Assembly (NCBI RefSeq): GCF_900113865.1
Contig: NZ_FOQY01000023.1
Coordinates: forward strand, 1-64,000
Direction: 5' to 3'
DNA length: 64,000 nucleotides
Origin: Streptosporangium canum
GTDB lineage: Bacteria > Actinomycetota > Actinomycetes > Streptosporangiales > Streptosporangiaceae
Both the position numbers and the translations under genes were made by a program. This document shows positions 48,551 to 58,194 of this stretch, piece after piece. Under the pieces are notes generated by a model, which was not told the origin of the DNA, ran no database searches, and was given only the letters and a program-made list of their open reading frames with translations. Positions within the stretch are counted from its first letter, which is position 1. Each line of letters starts with the position of its first letter.

Positions 48551-49075
48551 ATGGGAACATCACCGCCGCCACCGCCGGACGACTCGGGACCGTATCCCTG
48601 GTCGGCCCCGCCCCCCGGGCAGGGCCGCGGCGGTGGCGGGCAGGCTGCCGGGAGACTCGGCGGCCGCTGGCGCCGTCTGTTCGCGGGCATCCTCGACATC
48701 ATCATCGTGGGCGTCATCTCCTCGCCGTTCACATACGAGTCGTTCAGCACGGTGTGGGACGCCGACAAGGACATCTTCGTACGGGTCCCCATCCAGCACA
48801 CCTTCCTGGCGGCCCTCGTGGGCTTCCTCTACTACTGGCTGCTGACCGCCTTCTGGAACGGGCAGACCCTGGGCAAGAAGCTGTTCGGCCTGCGCGTGGT
48901 CGACATCGGCTGGGGCAGGGTCGGGGTCGGGCAGGCCGCGGTCCGCGAGCTGGTGGCGTGGCTGCTTTACGCCACCTGCTGCCTGGGCTGGATCAACCTC
49001 GCCTTCATCCTTTTCACCAGCCGAAAACAGGCCATCCACGACATCGCCGCCAGGACACTCGTCGTAGATACCTGA
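48551..49075 (+). CDS. RDD-family membrane protein
   Basis: 174 residues. A Pro/Gly-rich cytoplasmic N-terminus (about 1-38) precedes the RDD domain: GRWRRLFAGILDIIIVGVIS with the RDD-like Arg/Asp pair, a second helix (TFLAALVGFLYYWLLTAFWNG), QTLGKKLFGLRVVD and a third helix (VAWLLYATCCLGWINLAFIL) before RKQAIHDIAARTLVV. Function unknown; RDD proteins are often linked to transport or wall biology. ATG 48551. The M1 peptidase gene follows on the same strand. Confidence 0.87.
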   Translation: MGTSPPPPPDDSGPYPWSAPPPGQGRGGGGQAAGRLGGRWRRLFAGILDIIIVGVISSPFTYESFSTVWDADKDIFVRVPIQHTFLAALVGFLYYWLLTAFWNGQTLGKKLFGLRVVDIGWGRVGVGQAAVRELVAWLLYATCCLGWINLAFILFTSRKQAIHDIAARTLVVDT

Positions 49076-49160
49076 TCACCCCAGGTCACCACCCCCTTCT
49101 CGCGTAGTCTGCGATCCAGGTGGCCCGGCACGGCCGGGCTCGGAAAGGGGATTCAGGGGC

Positions 49161-50618
49161 ATGGCGTCCGGTCGGCTGGCTATCGCGGCAACCGCCACTT
49201 TTCTCGGCATTCTCGGTACGGTCGCCTGCTCGGCGTCGAGCGGTGAGAGCGCCCTGGCCGGGGACGCGCCGCCCACGGCCGCCGCCGGTTCCGCGCCGGC
49301 GCACGCTCCGGGCAGGATCGGCGCCCCCGGGATCGGCGACCCCGACTTCCCCACCGACGGAAACGGCGGCTACGACGTCGACCGCTACCGGCTCAAAATC
49401 GACTACGACCCCGCCACCAAGCACCTTTCCGGCGTGACCGGGATCGAGGCGAGGGCCACCCAGGATCTGGCCAAGTTCAACCTGGACCTGCGGGGGTTCG
49501 AGGTCAGCCGGATCACCGTGGACGGCAGCCCCGCGGGGTTCGAACGGTTCAAGGACGAGCTCGTCGTCGCCCCGGCCAAGACGATCTCCGACAAGGCCCG
49601 GTTCACCGTCGAGGTCACCTACGCCGGAGAGCCCGACCCGGTCAGAGGCTCCTCCAACCTGGGCACCTACGGGTTCATCCCGACCGAGGACGGCGCGTTC
49701 GTCGCGTGTGAGCCCAACGGCGCCAAGACCTGGTTCCCGAGCAACGACCACCCCGCCGACAAGGCCCGCTACGACTTCGAGATCACCGTCCCCGAGGGGC
49801 TGACCGCGCTGGCCAACGGCGAGCTCGTCGGCCGGCCCAGGTCCGCCCGCGGCAAGACGACCTTCGTCTGGCGGGAGAGCCACCCGATGGTGAGCTACCT
49901 GGCCACCGCGACCCTCGGCAAGTTCGAGCTGCGCCAGGGCAGGACCGCGACGGGGATCCCGAACCTGGCGGCCGTGGACCCGCGCTACCGCGCCGCCCTC
50001 GACGACCTCTACACGCAGTCGGCGAAGGCGACCGACTACTGGACCACGGTGTTCGGCCCCTACCCGTTCTCCTCCACCGGCGGCGTGATCGACGACTTCT
50101 CCGCGGGCTACGCGCTGGAGAACCAGACCAAGCCCATGTACGGCGGGTTCACCCCGGACGGGAGCATCATCGCCCACGAGCTGGCCCACCAGTGGTTCGG
50201 CAACAGCCTGAGCATCAAGCGCTGGCGGGACCTCTGGCTCAACGAGGGCTTCGCGACCTACGCCGAGTGGCTGTGGGCGGAGCACAACGGCGAATCCACC
50301 GTCGAGAAGACCTTCCGAAGCCACTACGCGGCCGGCCCGGACGCCGCCATCTGGAAGTACGCCCCCGGCCGTGCCAAGCCGGAGGACCTGTTCAACAGCT
50401 CGGTCTACAACCGCGGCGGCATGACGCTGCACGCGCTCAGGCAGCGGATCGGCGACCCGGTGTTCTTCAAGCTGCTGAAGACCTGGAACGCCGAGCACAA
50501 GTACGGATACGTGACCACCGAGGAGTTCGTGGCGCTCGCCGAGAAGCTCTCCGGCAAGCAGCTCGACAAGCTCTTCGAGTCCTGGCTGTTCACCGACCGC
50601 AAGCCCACGGAGTGGTGA
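49161..50618 (+). CDS. Lipoprotein M1-family zinc metallopeptidase
   Basis: 485 residues. A signal with lipobox TVAC near residue 23 implies a lipid-anchored extracellular aminopeptidase. The zinc site HELAHQWFG is at about residues 338-346, with Glu in NEGFATYAEWLW at about 361. The substrate-recognition segment is GAMEN-like (YALENQT, which replaces GAMEN), and upstream CEPNGAKTWFPSNDHPADKA matches the M1 beta-sandwich. It probably trims peptides outside the cell. ATG 49161 follows AAGGGG. The usual C-terminal ERAP-like domain is absent, giving a short M1 form. Confidence 0.92.
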   Translation: MASGRLAIAATATFLGILGTVACSASSGESALAGDAPPTAAAGSAPAHAPGRIGAPGIGDPDFPTDGNGGYDVDRYRLKIDYDPATKHLSGVTGIEARATQDLAKFNLDLRGFEVSRITVDGSPAGFERFKDELVVAPAKTISDKARFTVEVTYAGEPDPVRGSSNLGTYGFIPTEDGAFVACEPNGAKTWFPSNDHPADKARYDFEITVPEGLTALANGELVGRPRSARGKTTFVWRESHPMVSYLATATLGKFELRQGRTATGIPNLAAVDPRYRAALDDLYTQSAKATDYWTTVFGPYPFSSTGGVIDDFSAGYALENQTKPMYGGFTPDGSIIAHELAHQWFGNSLSIKRWRDLWLNEGFATYAEWLWAEHNGESTVEKTFRSHYAAGPDAAIWKYAPGRAKPEDLFNSSVYNRGGMTLHALRQRIGDPVFFKLLKTWNAEHKYGYVTTEEFVALAEKLSGKQLDKLFESWLFTDRKPTEW

Positions 50619-50629
50619 CGCCCCGGCGC

Positions 50630-50745
50630 GCGGCACGGGGCCGTCCGAAGGCACCCGGCACGGGTCACCTGAAGACGCGCCGCGCGAGTCACCCCAAGAC
50701 GCACGGCGCGGACCGTCCCTGGACGCACGGCGCGGATCACCCGAA
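50630..50745. repeat. Degenerate 27-bp tandem repeat between M1 peptidase and ilvA
   Basis: Roughly four diverged units such as GGCGCGGATCACCCGAAGA and GGCACGGGTCACCTGAAGAC occupy the spacer and run into the last codons of ilvA. No clear hairpin or coding role. Confidence 0.6.
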
Positions 50746-51945
50746 GATGAGCCGGTAGCCCTCCTTGCGCAGTGACGCGAGCACCTCGTCGGAGTGGGCG
50801 GGGCCCTTGGTCTCCAGCTGGAGCTGGACCTCGACCTCGCCCAGGTGCACGCCGAGCCGCTCGTGCACGATGTCGAGGACGTTCGCGCCGAGCCCGGCCA
50901 GCTTGGTCAGGAGCACGGCCAGCGCGCCCGGCCGGTCGGGCAGCGGCACCCGCAGGGTCAGGTAGCGTCCCGCCGCGGCCAGGCCGTGCCGGAGGACCTT
51001 GGCCAGCAGCAGCGGGTCGATGTTGCCGCCGGAGAGCACGGCCACCACCGGCGGCTCGAAGACCTGCGGCTGGGCCAGGATCGCGGCGACCCCGGCCACC
51101 CCGGCGGGCTCGACGACCTGCTTGGCCCGTTCGAGGCAGAGCACCAGCGCCCGGGAGATGTCACTCTCGGTAACCGTCACGACGCTGTCGACCAGGTAGT
51201 GGATCAGCTCGAAGGGCAGCTCCCCCGGACGGCCCACCGCGATGCCGTCCGCCATCGTGGAGGCGGGCTGGACCATGACCGGATGCCCCGCCGCCAGCGA
51301 GGCCGGGTAGGCGGCGGCCCGCTCGGCCTGCACGCCGACGATCCGCACGCCCGGCCTCAGCGACTTGACCGCGAGCGCGACCCCGGCGGTGAGCCCGCCT
51401 CCGCCGAGCGACATCACGATCGTGCCGACCTCGGGCAGCTGCTCCAGGATCTCCAGCCCGATCGTGCCCTGCCCGGCGATGACGTCCGGGTGGTCGAAGG
51501 GGTGGATGAACACCGCCCCGGTCCGCTCGGCGTGCTCCTTGGCCTGGGCCAGCGCGACGTCCACGGTGTGGCCGGCGAAGACCACCTCGGCGCCGTAGGA
51601 GCGGGTCGCGGCCACCTTGGGCAGCGGCGCCCCCTCCGGCATGTAGACCGTCGCCCTGGCCCCGACCAGGCCCGAGCCGAGCGCCACCCCCTGCGCGTGG
51701 TTGCCGGCGCTGGCCGCGACCACGCCCCGGCCCCGCTCCTCCTCGGTCAGCCCGGCGATCCTCACGTAGGCCCCGCGCACCTTGAACGACCCGGAGCGCT
51801 GCAGGTTCTCGCACTTGAGGTGGACCGGCCCACCGATGGCGGCCGACAGCACGTGCGAGTGCAGGAGCGGCGTCCGCAGGGCCACGTCGGCCAGGAGCTC
51901 ACGGGCGGCGACCACGTCGTCGTAGGTCACCTCGGCATCTGACAT
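50737..51945 (-). CDS. ilvA: Threonine ammonia-lyase with ACT domain
   Basis: PLP enzyme that makes 2-oxobutanoate from threonine. 402 residues: PLP-lysine Lys55 in RSGSFKVRGAY, substrate loop AASAGNHAQGVA, glycine-rich SLGGGGLTAG, and a C-terminal ACT domain (RVPLPDRPGALAVLLTKLA, LDIVHERLGVHLGEVEVQLQ). The single ACT domain resembles catabolic or biosynthetic short forms; which one is not decided here. ATG 51945 is favoured by AGGATGAG spacing; ATG 51954 is in frame. A 25-bp tandem repeat lies immediately upstream. Confidence 0.93.
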   Translation of the reverse strand: MSDAEVTYDDVVAARELLADVALRTPLLHSHVLSAAIGGPVHLKCENLQRSGSFKVRGAYVRIAGLTEEERGRGVVAASAGNHAQGVALGSGLVGARATVYMPEGAPLPKVAATRSYGAEVVFAGHTVDVALAQAKEHAERTGAVFIHPFDHPDVIAGQGTIGLEILEQLPEVGTIVMSLGGGGLTAGVALAVKSLRPGVRIVGVQAERAAAYPASLAAGHPVMVQPASTMADGIAVGRPGELPFELIHYLVDSVVTVTESDISRALVLCLERAKQVVEPAGVAGVAAILAQPQVFEPPVVAVLSGGNIDPLLLAKVLRHGLAAAGRYLTLRVPLPDRPGALAVLLTKLAGLGANVLDIVHERLGVHLGEVEVQLQLETKGPAHSDEVLASLRKEGYRLIFG

Positions 51946-51964
51946 GCGGCTCATCCTGCCACCC

Positions 51965-52118
51965 CGGCCCGGTACGGCACGCGGACACCCGGCCCGGTAC
52001 GGCACGCACATGCCGGGTCCGGTACGGCACGCGGACACCCGGCCCGGTACGGCACGCACATGCCGGGTCCGGTACGGCACGCGGACGCCCGGCCCGGCAG
52101 GGCGCGCGGACGGCGCAT
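51965..52118. repeat. 25-bp minisatellite upstream of ilvA
   Basis: GGTACGGCAC begins at 51971, 51996, 52021, 52046 and 52071, with a degraded sixth unit at 52096. Units alternate between GCGGACACCCGGCCC and GCACATGCCGGGTCC endings, giving a 50-bp higher-order repeat. The unit is not a multiple of three, so it is not a coding repeat. Complementary CCCGG/CCGGG ends could fold the ilvA leader. Confidence 0.85.
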
Positions 52119-52144
52119 CGGGCAGGCCTCGCGGGACATCCGTG

Positions 52145-52174
52145 TTGACCATACTTCGCCCGACGAAGTATGGT
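52145..52174 (+). promoter_or_regulatory. PadR promoter embedded in a perfect 27-bp operator
   Basis: ACCATACTTCG (52148-52158) and CGAAGTATGGT (52164-52174) form an 11-bp perfect inverted repeat with a 5-base centre. TTGACC (52145-52150) and TATGGT (52169-52174) give a -35/-10 pair with an 18-base spacer that the palindrome fills. Initiation would fall at or next to the ATG at 52182, so the mRNA may be leaderless. This fits PadR autoregulation by blocking RNA polymerase. Confidence 0.75.
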
Positions 52175-52181
52175 CTCCCGC

Positions 52182-52523
52182 ATGGCTAAAGGATCACCCA
52201 CGGTCAGTGAGCCGACCTACTTCATCCTCGCCTCGCTGCTCGACGGCCCTCTGCACGGGCACGGAATCATCAAGCAGACCCTGGAGCTCTCGGAGAACCG
52301 GGTGAGGCTGCCGGTCGGCACGCTCTACGGCGCGCTCGACCGGCTGGCCGCCGCCGGCCTGATCGCCGTGGACCGCGAGGAGGTCGTCGACGGGCGGCCG
52401 AGGAGGTATTTCCAGCTCACCGACCAGGGGCGGACCCTGGTGTCGGCCGAGGCCCTGCGCATGCAGCAGGCCGCCTCGGTCGTGACCAAACGGATCCTCC
52501 GCCCCGGATCGGCGTTCTCGTGA
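52182..52523 (+). CDS. PadR-family transcriptional regulator
   Basis: 113 residues. PadR winged helix: YFILASLLDGPLHGHGIIKQ, LPVGTLYGALDRLAAAGLIA and GRPRRYFQLTDQG; short C-terminal dimerisation helix (PadR subfamily without the long Vir_act domain). ATG at 52182, seven bases beyond the -10, suggests leaderless translation. Its stop overlaps the next start as GTGA, so it is cotranscribed with a membrane protein, a common PadR arrangement for drug- or stress-responsive membrane proteins. Confidence 0.93.
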   Translation: MAKGSPTVSEPTYFILASLLDGPLHGHGIIKQTLELSENRVRLPVGTLYGALDRLAAAGLIAVDREEVVDGRPRRYFQLTDQGRTLVSAEALRMQQAASVVTKRILRPGSAFS

Positions 52524-53452
52524 CCGTCGTGACAGAACACCGCGCCGCCACGGGGGCGGGCGCGGGAGTTCTGGAGCGGCGCTACCGGCGGCTGCTGCTG
52601 GGCTATCCCCGCGCCTACCGGTCCGGGTACGGCGGCGAGCTCATCGCCACCCTGCTCGACACCGCCGAACCGGGGCGCACCCTGCCCTCAGCCCGCGAGT
52701 CGTTCGCGCTGGTCGCCGGCGGGCTGCGGACGCGGGTGATCTACGCCACGGAGCGGCCCGCCTGGGTCGACGGGGTCCACCTCGGAGTCCTGGCCCTGTC
52801 GGTAGCCCAGCTCGCCATGCTGGTGCCGTACGCGACGTCCGTCCCGCTCTGGGTGGGTCTGTCGGCGCTCGCCGTCCTGCTGATCATGCGTGGCCGGGTA
52901 CGGCTCGCGCTGCCGGTGGTGGTGCTGGTCGCGGTGAAGGTGTGCGCGATCACGCTGGGGCGGCCCTGGCTGGACCCGACCCTGCTACCCGTCGATCCCG
53001 ACCGGTTCTGGGGCGACGGGTCGCTCTACGGGGGCGGCGGACCGGTGGCGCCGATGATCGGCTACGCGCTGGCCGTCCTCGGCCTGCTGGTGCTGGCCGT
53101 CCACGGCGGGCGGCTCGGCAGACGCTCGTGGTTCTGGCTGCCGGCGGCCCCGCTGCTCGCCGGCGCGGACCCGGCGGGCCTGGACTTCCCCGCGGCCGGC
53201 GGGTCGCACGCCACGGCCAGGGTCGCGCTGGAGATCGGGGTGCTCCTGCTGGCCGTCTGGGCCGGCCACGTGGCGCACGACCCGCGCTGGGCCATGGCCG
53301 CCGGCGTCTACCTGACATCGGTGCTGGCGGTGTACGCCGAGAACCTCGGCGCCCACTCCGAGCGGGACCTGGCCCACCTGGCCGTGCTGGTCCTCCTCAC
53401 CGCGTCCGCCGCGGCGGTGCCGTACCGCGCGAAACGGCACATCCTCCTGTGA
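52520..53452 (+). CDS. Membrane protein cotranscribed with PadR
   Basis: 310 residues with a cytoplasmic start (LERRYRRLLLGYPRAYRSGYGGEL, a motif common in PadR-linked proteins) followed by about seven hydrophobic helices between residues 85 and 300. No transporter signature is recognised. GTG 52520 overlaps the PadR stop by four bases. It is probably the main target of PadR repression. The gene ends 111 bases before the duplicated lipoproteins. Confidence 0.8.
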   Translation: MTVVTEHRAATGAGAGVLERRYRRLLLGYPRAYRSGYGGELIATLLDTAEPGRTLPSARESFALVAGGLRTRVIYATERPAWVDGVHLGVLALSVAQLAMLVPYATSVPLWVGLSALAVLLIMRGRVRLALPVVVLVAVKVCAITLGRPWLDPTLLPVDPDRFWGDGSLYGGGGPVAPMIGYALAVLGLLVLAVHGGRLGRRSWFWLPAAPLLAGADPAGLDFPAAGGSHATARVALEIGVLLLAVWAGHVAHDPRWAMAAGVYLTSVLAVYAENLGAHSERDLAHLAVLVLLTASAAAVPYRAKRHILL

Positions 53453-53563
53453 CCTCTCAGCCCTTCCTGACTCTTTAGCCCTTCCGCCTGGAAGTCGTTT
53501 CTCACCGTGGGCGGCGCCACCGCCTCTCACAAGCATGCCCGCACATCGAAACGAGATCACCCA

Positions 53564-54454
53564 ATGTCACGAGTTCTCACCGCCATGCCCGCGGCCGTCC
53601 TGGCCCTGGCCGTACTGTCCGGCTGCGGCGCGGAGACGCCGGCCGCCGCGCCCGCCACCGGGAAGGCGTCCACCGCCGCCGATCCGCACGGCAAGCGCCG
53701 CCAGGTGGAGGCGATGCGCGCCGACTGCATGAAGCAGAAGGGCTTCAAATACATCCCGAACATCTCCCCACCGCAGGGGGCCAGAAATACCGTCCTGCGG
53801 CAGATGAGCGGCGACTACGCAACGATGCGCGAATATCGCGAGAAGCACGGCTTCGGGGTCTTCTTCATCGCCGCCTATCCCGACGACCCCGAGGAAGGCA
53901 CCGACCAGCCCCTTCCCAACCCCAACTTGGAGCTGTGGCCGTCGCTCTCCGGGACCCAGTACAAGGCCTGGAGAGCCGCCGACAACGTCTGCTACGCGGC
54001 GGCGTTCAAGAAGTTCACCGGTAAGACGGTCACCTCCGAAGAAGACGTCTACAAGCAAGGGGAAGCCCTCTCTCTGAAGACCAGGAAGCGCCTGCTCGAC
54101 GGCGACCCCCGGCTGGTCGAGCTGGCCGGGGGCTTCGGTGACTGCCTCAAGAGCAAGAGTTACCCGGTGACCTCGCTCAAGCCCACCGCGCTGGAGACCA
54201 GGGGCTGGGACGCCTTCGACAAGCAGCGCACCGTCGCGCTGGACAAGCACAGGGAGTCGGGGGCGGAGGGCATCGACGCCCTGCTGCTGCCGCCCGGCAA
54301 GGCACGCCCGTATCTGGCCAAGGAGATCAAGGCCGCGCTCGACGACCTGGAATGCGGCAAGGACTTCTACGCCGAGTTCCTTCCGAGGGACAAGAAGGTC
54401 CAGGACGAGATCTGGGACCAGTTCGGCCGGAAAGAGGGGCTGCTGCCGTGGTGA
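53564..54454 (+). CDS. Lipoprotein, first copy of a tandem duplicate
   Basis: 296 residues. Signal with lipobox LSGC (Cys21). After a low-complexity Ala/Pro stretch, four conserved cysteine contexts appear: MRADCMKQKGFKY, ADNVCYAAAFKKF, FGDCLKSK and DLECGKDFYAEF. Its paralog at 54504 shares the same pattern. The upstream 30 bases, including the ribosome region and start, are also nearly identical between the copies. It lies before a membrane-fusion protein and an ABC exporter, so it may be an accessory lipoprotein of that system. ATG 53564. Confidence 0.85.
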   Translation: MSRVLTAMPAAVLALAVLSGCGAETPAAAPATGKASTAADPHGKRRQVEAMRADCMKQKGFKYIPNISPPQGARNTVLRQMSGDYATMREYREKHGFGVFFIAAYPDDPEEGTDQPLPNPNLELWPSLSGTQYKAWRAADNVCYAAAFKKFTGKTVTSEEDVYKQGEALSLKTRKRLLDGDPRLVELAGGFGDCLKSKSYPVTSLKPTALETRGWDAFDKQRTVALDKHRESGAEGIDALLLPPGKARPYLAKEIKAALDDLECGKDFYAEFLPRDKKVQDEIWDQFGRKEGLLPW

Positions 54455-54503
54455 GGTCGGCGCCCCCCATGAGCACGCCCCCACATCGAAACGAGGTCAC
54501 ACG

Positions 54504-55388
54504 ATGTCACGAGTTCTCATAGTTACGCCCGCAGCCGTCCTGGCCCTGGCCGTACTCGCCGGCTGCGGCGCGGAGACGGCGCCGACCGCAGCGCCCGCCG
54601 ACGGAAAGGCGTCCGCGACCGCCGACCCGCGAAGCAAGCGCCGCCAGATGGAGGCCATGCGCGCCGACTGCATGAAGGGCAAGGGTTTCAAATACGCGGC
54701 CAACGTGCCCGCGCCGGTGCAGCGCACGCCGGAGGAGGTCAAACTGCGCACCGGCGACTACGACGCGATGGCGAAGGAGCGCGAGAAGTACGGCTTCGGG
54801 GTCTTCGCCGGACACGTCTATCCGGAGCGCAAGGAGGTCGGCATGCTCGTCGACCCCAACGAGCCGATCGCGATGGCGCTGTCGGAGACCCAGCGGAAGG
54901 TATGGGTCTCGGCCGACGAGACCTGCTACATCCAGGCGTACTCGAAGTTCAGCGGCCGCAAGGTCACTTCGGGCATAGACGCCTTCAATCAGATGAACAC
55001 CATGTCCAAGCAGCTCAGGGGCCGCGAGCTGAACGGCGACGCGGAGCTCGTCCGGCTCGCCGGCGCATTCGGTGAATGTCTCAAGAACAAGGGGGTCAAG
55101 GTCACCTCGTTCAAGCCGACCGATATCTCCTCGAACGGCCAGGAGGCCTACGAGGCCATGGCCACGAAGATCGGCAGGGAGCAGAACCCGGACGCCAAGG
55201 GCGAGCTCGTCATCCCCGATCTGACCGCCGACCGGGCCCGGCCGTATCTGGCCGATGAGATCAGATCCGCCCTGCTGGACCTGGAGTGCGGAAAGGACTT
55301 CTACCCCGCCTACAAGTCCAAGGAGTGGGCGATCAGCCAGAAGGTCGACACCGCGTTCGGCGTGGACGAGGGGCTGTTCGGCTCGTGA
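54504..55388 (+). CDS. Lipoprotein, second copy of a tandem duplicate
   Basis: 294 residues, start MSRVLIVTPAAVLALAVLAG followed by the lipobox Cys. Conserved cysteine blocks are MRADCMKGKGFKY, ADETCYIQAYSKF, FGECLKNK and DLECGKDFYPAY, as in the upstream copy. It ends with GTGA overlap into the membrane-fusion protein gene, so the two are translated together. The four Cys pattern suggests disulfide-linked extracytoplasmic folding. Ligand unknown. Confidence 0.85.
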   Translation: MSRVLIVTPAAVLALAVLAGCGAETAPTAAPADGKASATADPRSKRRQMEAMRADCMKGKGFKYAANVPAPVQRTPEEVKLRTGDYDAMAKEREKYGFGVFAGHVYPERKEVGMLVDPNEPIAMALSETQRKVWVSADETCYIQAYSKFSGRKVTSGIDAFNQMNTMSKQLRGRELNGDAELVRLAGAFGECLKNKGVKVTSFKPTDISSNGQEAYEAMATKIGREQNPDAKGELVIPDLTADRARPYLADEIRSALLDLECGKDFYPAYKSKEWAISQKVDTAFGVDEGLFGS

Positions 55389-57155
55389 GGTCGAGGCGCC
55401 GCGTGCTGAGCGGCATCGTGGCCGGGGTCGTCGTGATCGCCGGCGCCGGGTGGGCGGTCGGCACGCGGCTACGCTCTCCCGCCGACGAGGCCGCGCTGCG
55501 GCAGCCGCCCAAGCCCTCGCTGATCACCTCACCCGTCGTACGGCAGAAGCTGACCAGCACGATCGCCGTCAGCGGCACCCTGGCGTACGGCTCGCCGCTG
55601 CCCGTTAGCCTCGCCGGGGTGGTCGGCGGCACCGCCGAGGCCCAGCGGGTCACCCGGGCCCCGCGCCCCGGCAAGATCGTCGAAGGCTCGGTGCTGATGG
55701 AGGTCAACGGCCGCCCGGTGTTCGCCCTGCGCGGCAAGGTCCCCATGCACCGGACCATGGCCCCGGGCACCGCCGGCGCCGACGTCAGGCAGCTCCAGAC
55801 GGCGCTGCGCCGCCTCGGGTTCGGCGCGCCGGTCACCGGTGTCTTCGACGCCCCCACCACGGCCGCCGTCCAGCGCTGGTACGCCAAGCGGGGATACGCG
55901 GCCCAGGAGCCCGACCTCGCCGCCAAGCAGACCAGGGAGCAGCTCCGCCAGGCCGTGCAGACCGCCGAGGAGGCGCTGCTCGCCGACCGCAGGGCCCTCG
56001 ACGCCGGACGTGACGTCATGCCGCTGAAGCTCAAGCTCGACAACGCCCGCGAGGACCTGCGGACCGCCGAAGGAGCGCTGGAGGGAGCTGACGCCACGGA
56101 CCTCACCCCGGAGGAGACGCGGCAGCTGGAGAGCCTGCGCCAGGCCGTACGGACCGCCGAGGAGGAGGTGCTCGCCGCCGAGCAGGCCCTCACCGCGGCC
56201 AGGTCCGCGCCGGTTCCCCCCACGCCCAAACCCGAGCAGACCCCCGCCCCGGCCAAGCCCGAGGCCGACACGCGGCTGCTGGAGATGAAGGTCTCCAACG
56301 CCCGGCAGAACCTGGAATCCGCGCGCGCCGCTCTGGCGGCTTTCGGGGACGAGGCGGGCGTGAGCAAGGAGAAACGCCTTGAGGAGCTGCGCAAGGCCGT
56401 ACGGCTGGCACAGGAGGCCGTGGTCACCGCCGAGCAGGCGCTGCGCCAGGCCCGCCAGAACTCCCCGCTCCGGCTGAAGATCGCCAACGGCCGCCGGAAC
56501 GTGGCGAGCGCCAAGGCGATCCTGGGCGAATACATGAAGACCTACGGCATCGGGATCCCACCCGGCGAGATCGCCTTCCTCCCCACGCTCCCGGCCCGGC
56601 TGGACAAGGCGTCGGTCAAGCCCGGCGACGCCGTGGGGGACAAGGTCGCCACGGTGACCAGCTCGGCCTTCGCGGTGACCGGCTCGGTGGACAGCAAGGA
56701 GGCCAAGCTCCTGCGCAAGGGCATGAAGGCGACGATGGAGACCGCCGACGGCGCGAAGCTCCCGGCCGTGCTGAGCGCGACCGGGGAGGCGGCCAGGCCG
56801 GCCGAGGAAGAGGAGGACGAGAAGGGCACGGGCGCCGGGGCGTCCGACAAGGATCCGGGCTCGGTGCCGGTGCTGCTCACCCCGGCGGTCACCAAGGGCC
56901 TGCGGGAGCTGGTCGGCGTGTCCGTCACCGTGCGGATCTCCGTCGGCGCCACCGGGGGCGCCGTGCTCACCGTGCCGGTGGCCGCGGTCGTCACCTCGGC
57001 CGACGGCCGGCCACGGGTCCAGGTGGAGGTGCCCGGCGGCGGCGACAAGGTCCGCGACGTGGAGGTCAGGACCGGCCTCACCGCCGACGGCGACGTCGAG
57101 GTGACGCCCGTGAAGCCCGGCGGGTTGAAAGAGGGCGACCGGGTGGTGGTCAGCG

Positions 57156-57166
<11 letters not shown>
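55385..57166 (+). CDS. Membrane-fusion/peptidoglycan-binding protein of an ABC export system
   Basis: 593 residues. N-terminal anchor helix (about 8-27), a beta domain around SSTIAVSGTLAYGSPL-like strands, a peptidoglycan-binding domain (GADVRQLQTALRRLGFGA, FDAPTTAAVQRWYAKRGY), then long coiled coils rich in Ala/Glu/Arg (about 180-400), and a C-terminal beta-barrel/lipoyl-like region ending GLKEGDRVVVSG. This is the actinomycete form of a HlyD-like adaptor that spans to the wall. GTG 55385 overlaps the lipoprotein stop. The ABC ATPase gene follows with overlap. Confidence 0.88.
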
Positions 57167-57989
<823 letters not shown>

Positions 57990-57991
57990 TC

Positions 57992-58192
57992 ATGCGCCCC
58001 CGTCCCCTCCGCAGCGCGGCCGTCCACCATGACGAGACCACCGCATCCCGTACACCCCGCCCCCTCCACAGTGCGGCCGTCCACCATGACGAGACCATCA
58101 CGTCCCGTACACCCCGTCCCCTCCACAGTGCGGCCGTCCACCATGACGAGACCGTCGCGTCCCGCGCGCTCCGTCCCCTCCGGGAGGAGTGA
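57992..58192 (+). CDS. 66-codon open frame of three 19-residue repeats
   Basis: ATG 57992 lies two bases after the ATPase stop and has GAGGAG upstream at good spacing. The frame is built from three copies of PRPLHSAAVHHDETxxSR-type units (57-bp DNA period, copies at about 57998, 58055 and 58112) and ends REE at a stop overlapping the permease ribosome site. The first copy is flanked by GAGGAGTGATCATG and the last by GAGGAGTGACCATG, so the repeats look like duplications of a start region. It may be a real His/Asp-rich peptide or a coding-neutral minisatellite. Confidence 0.45.
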   Translation: MRPRPLRSAAVHHDETTASRTPRPLHSAAVHHDETITSRTPRPLHSAAVHHDETVASRALRPLREE

Positions 58193-58194
58193 CC

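Noticed and set aside
51965-52118. CRISPR-like repeat array
   Set aside because: The 25-bp units are contiguous with no spacers and no cas genes are nearby, so this is a minisatellite.
51946-52152. Longer ilvA start through the tandem repeat
   Set aside because: The open frame only exists because of repeat composition, and the ACT-type threonine deaminase begins at the later ATG.
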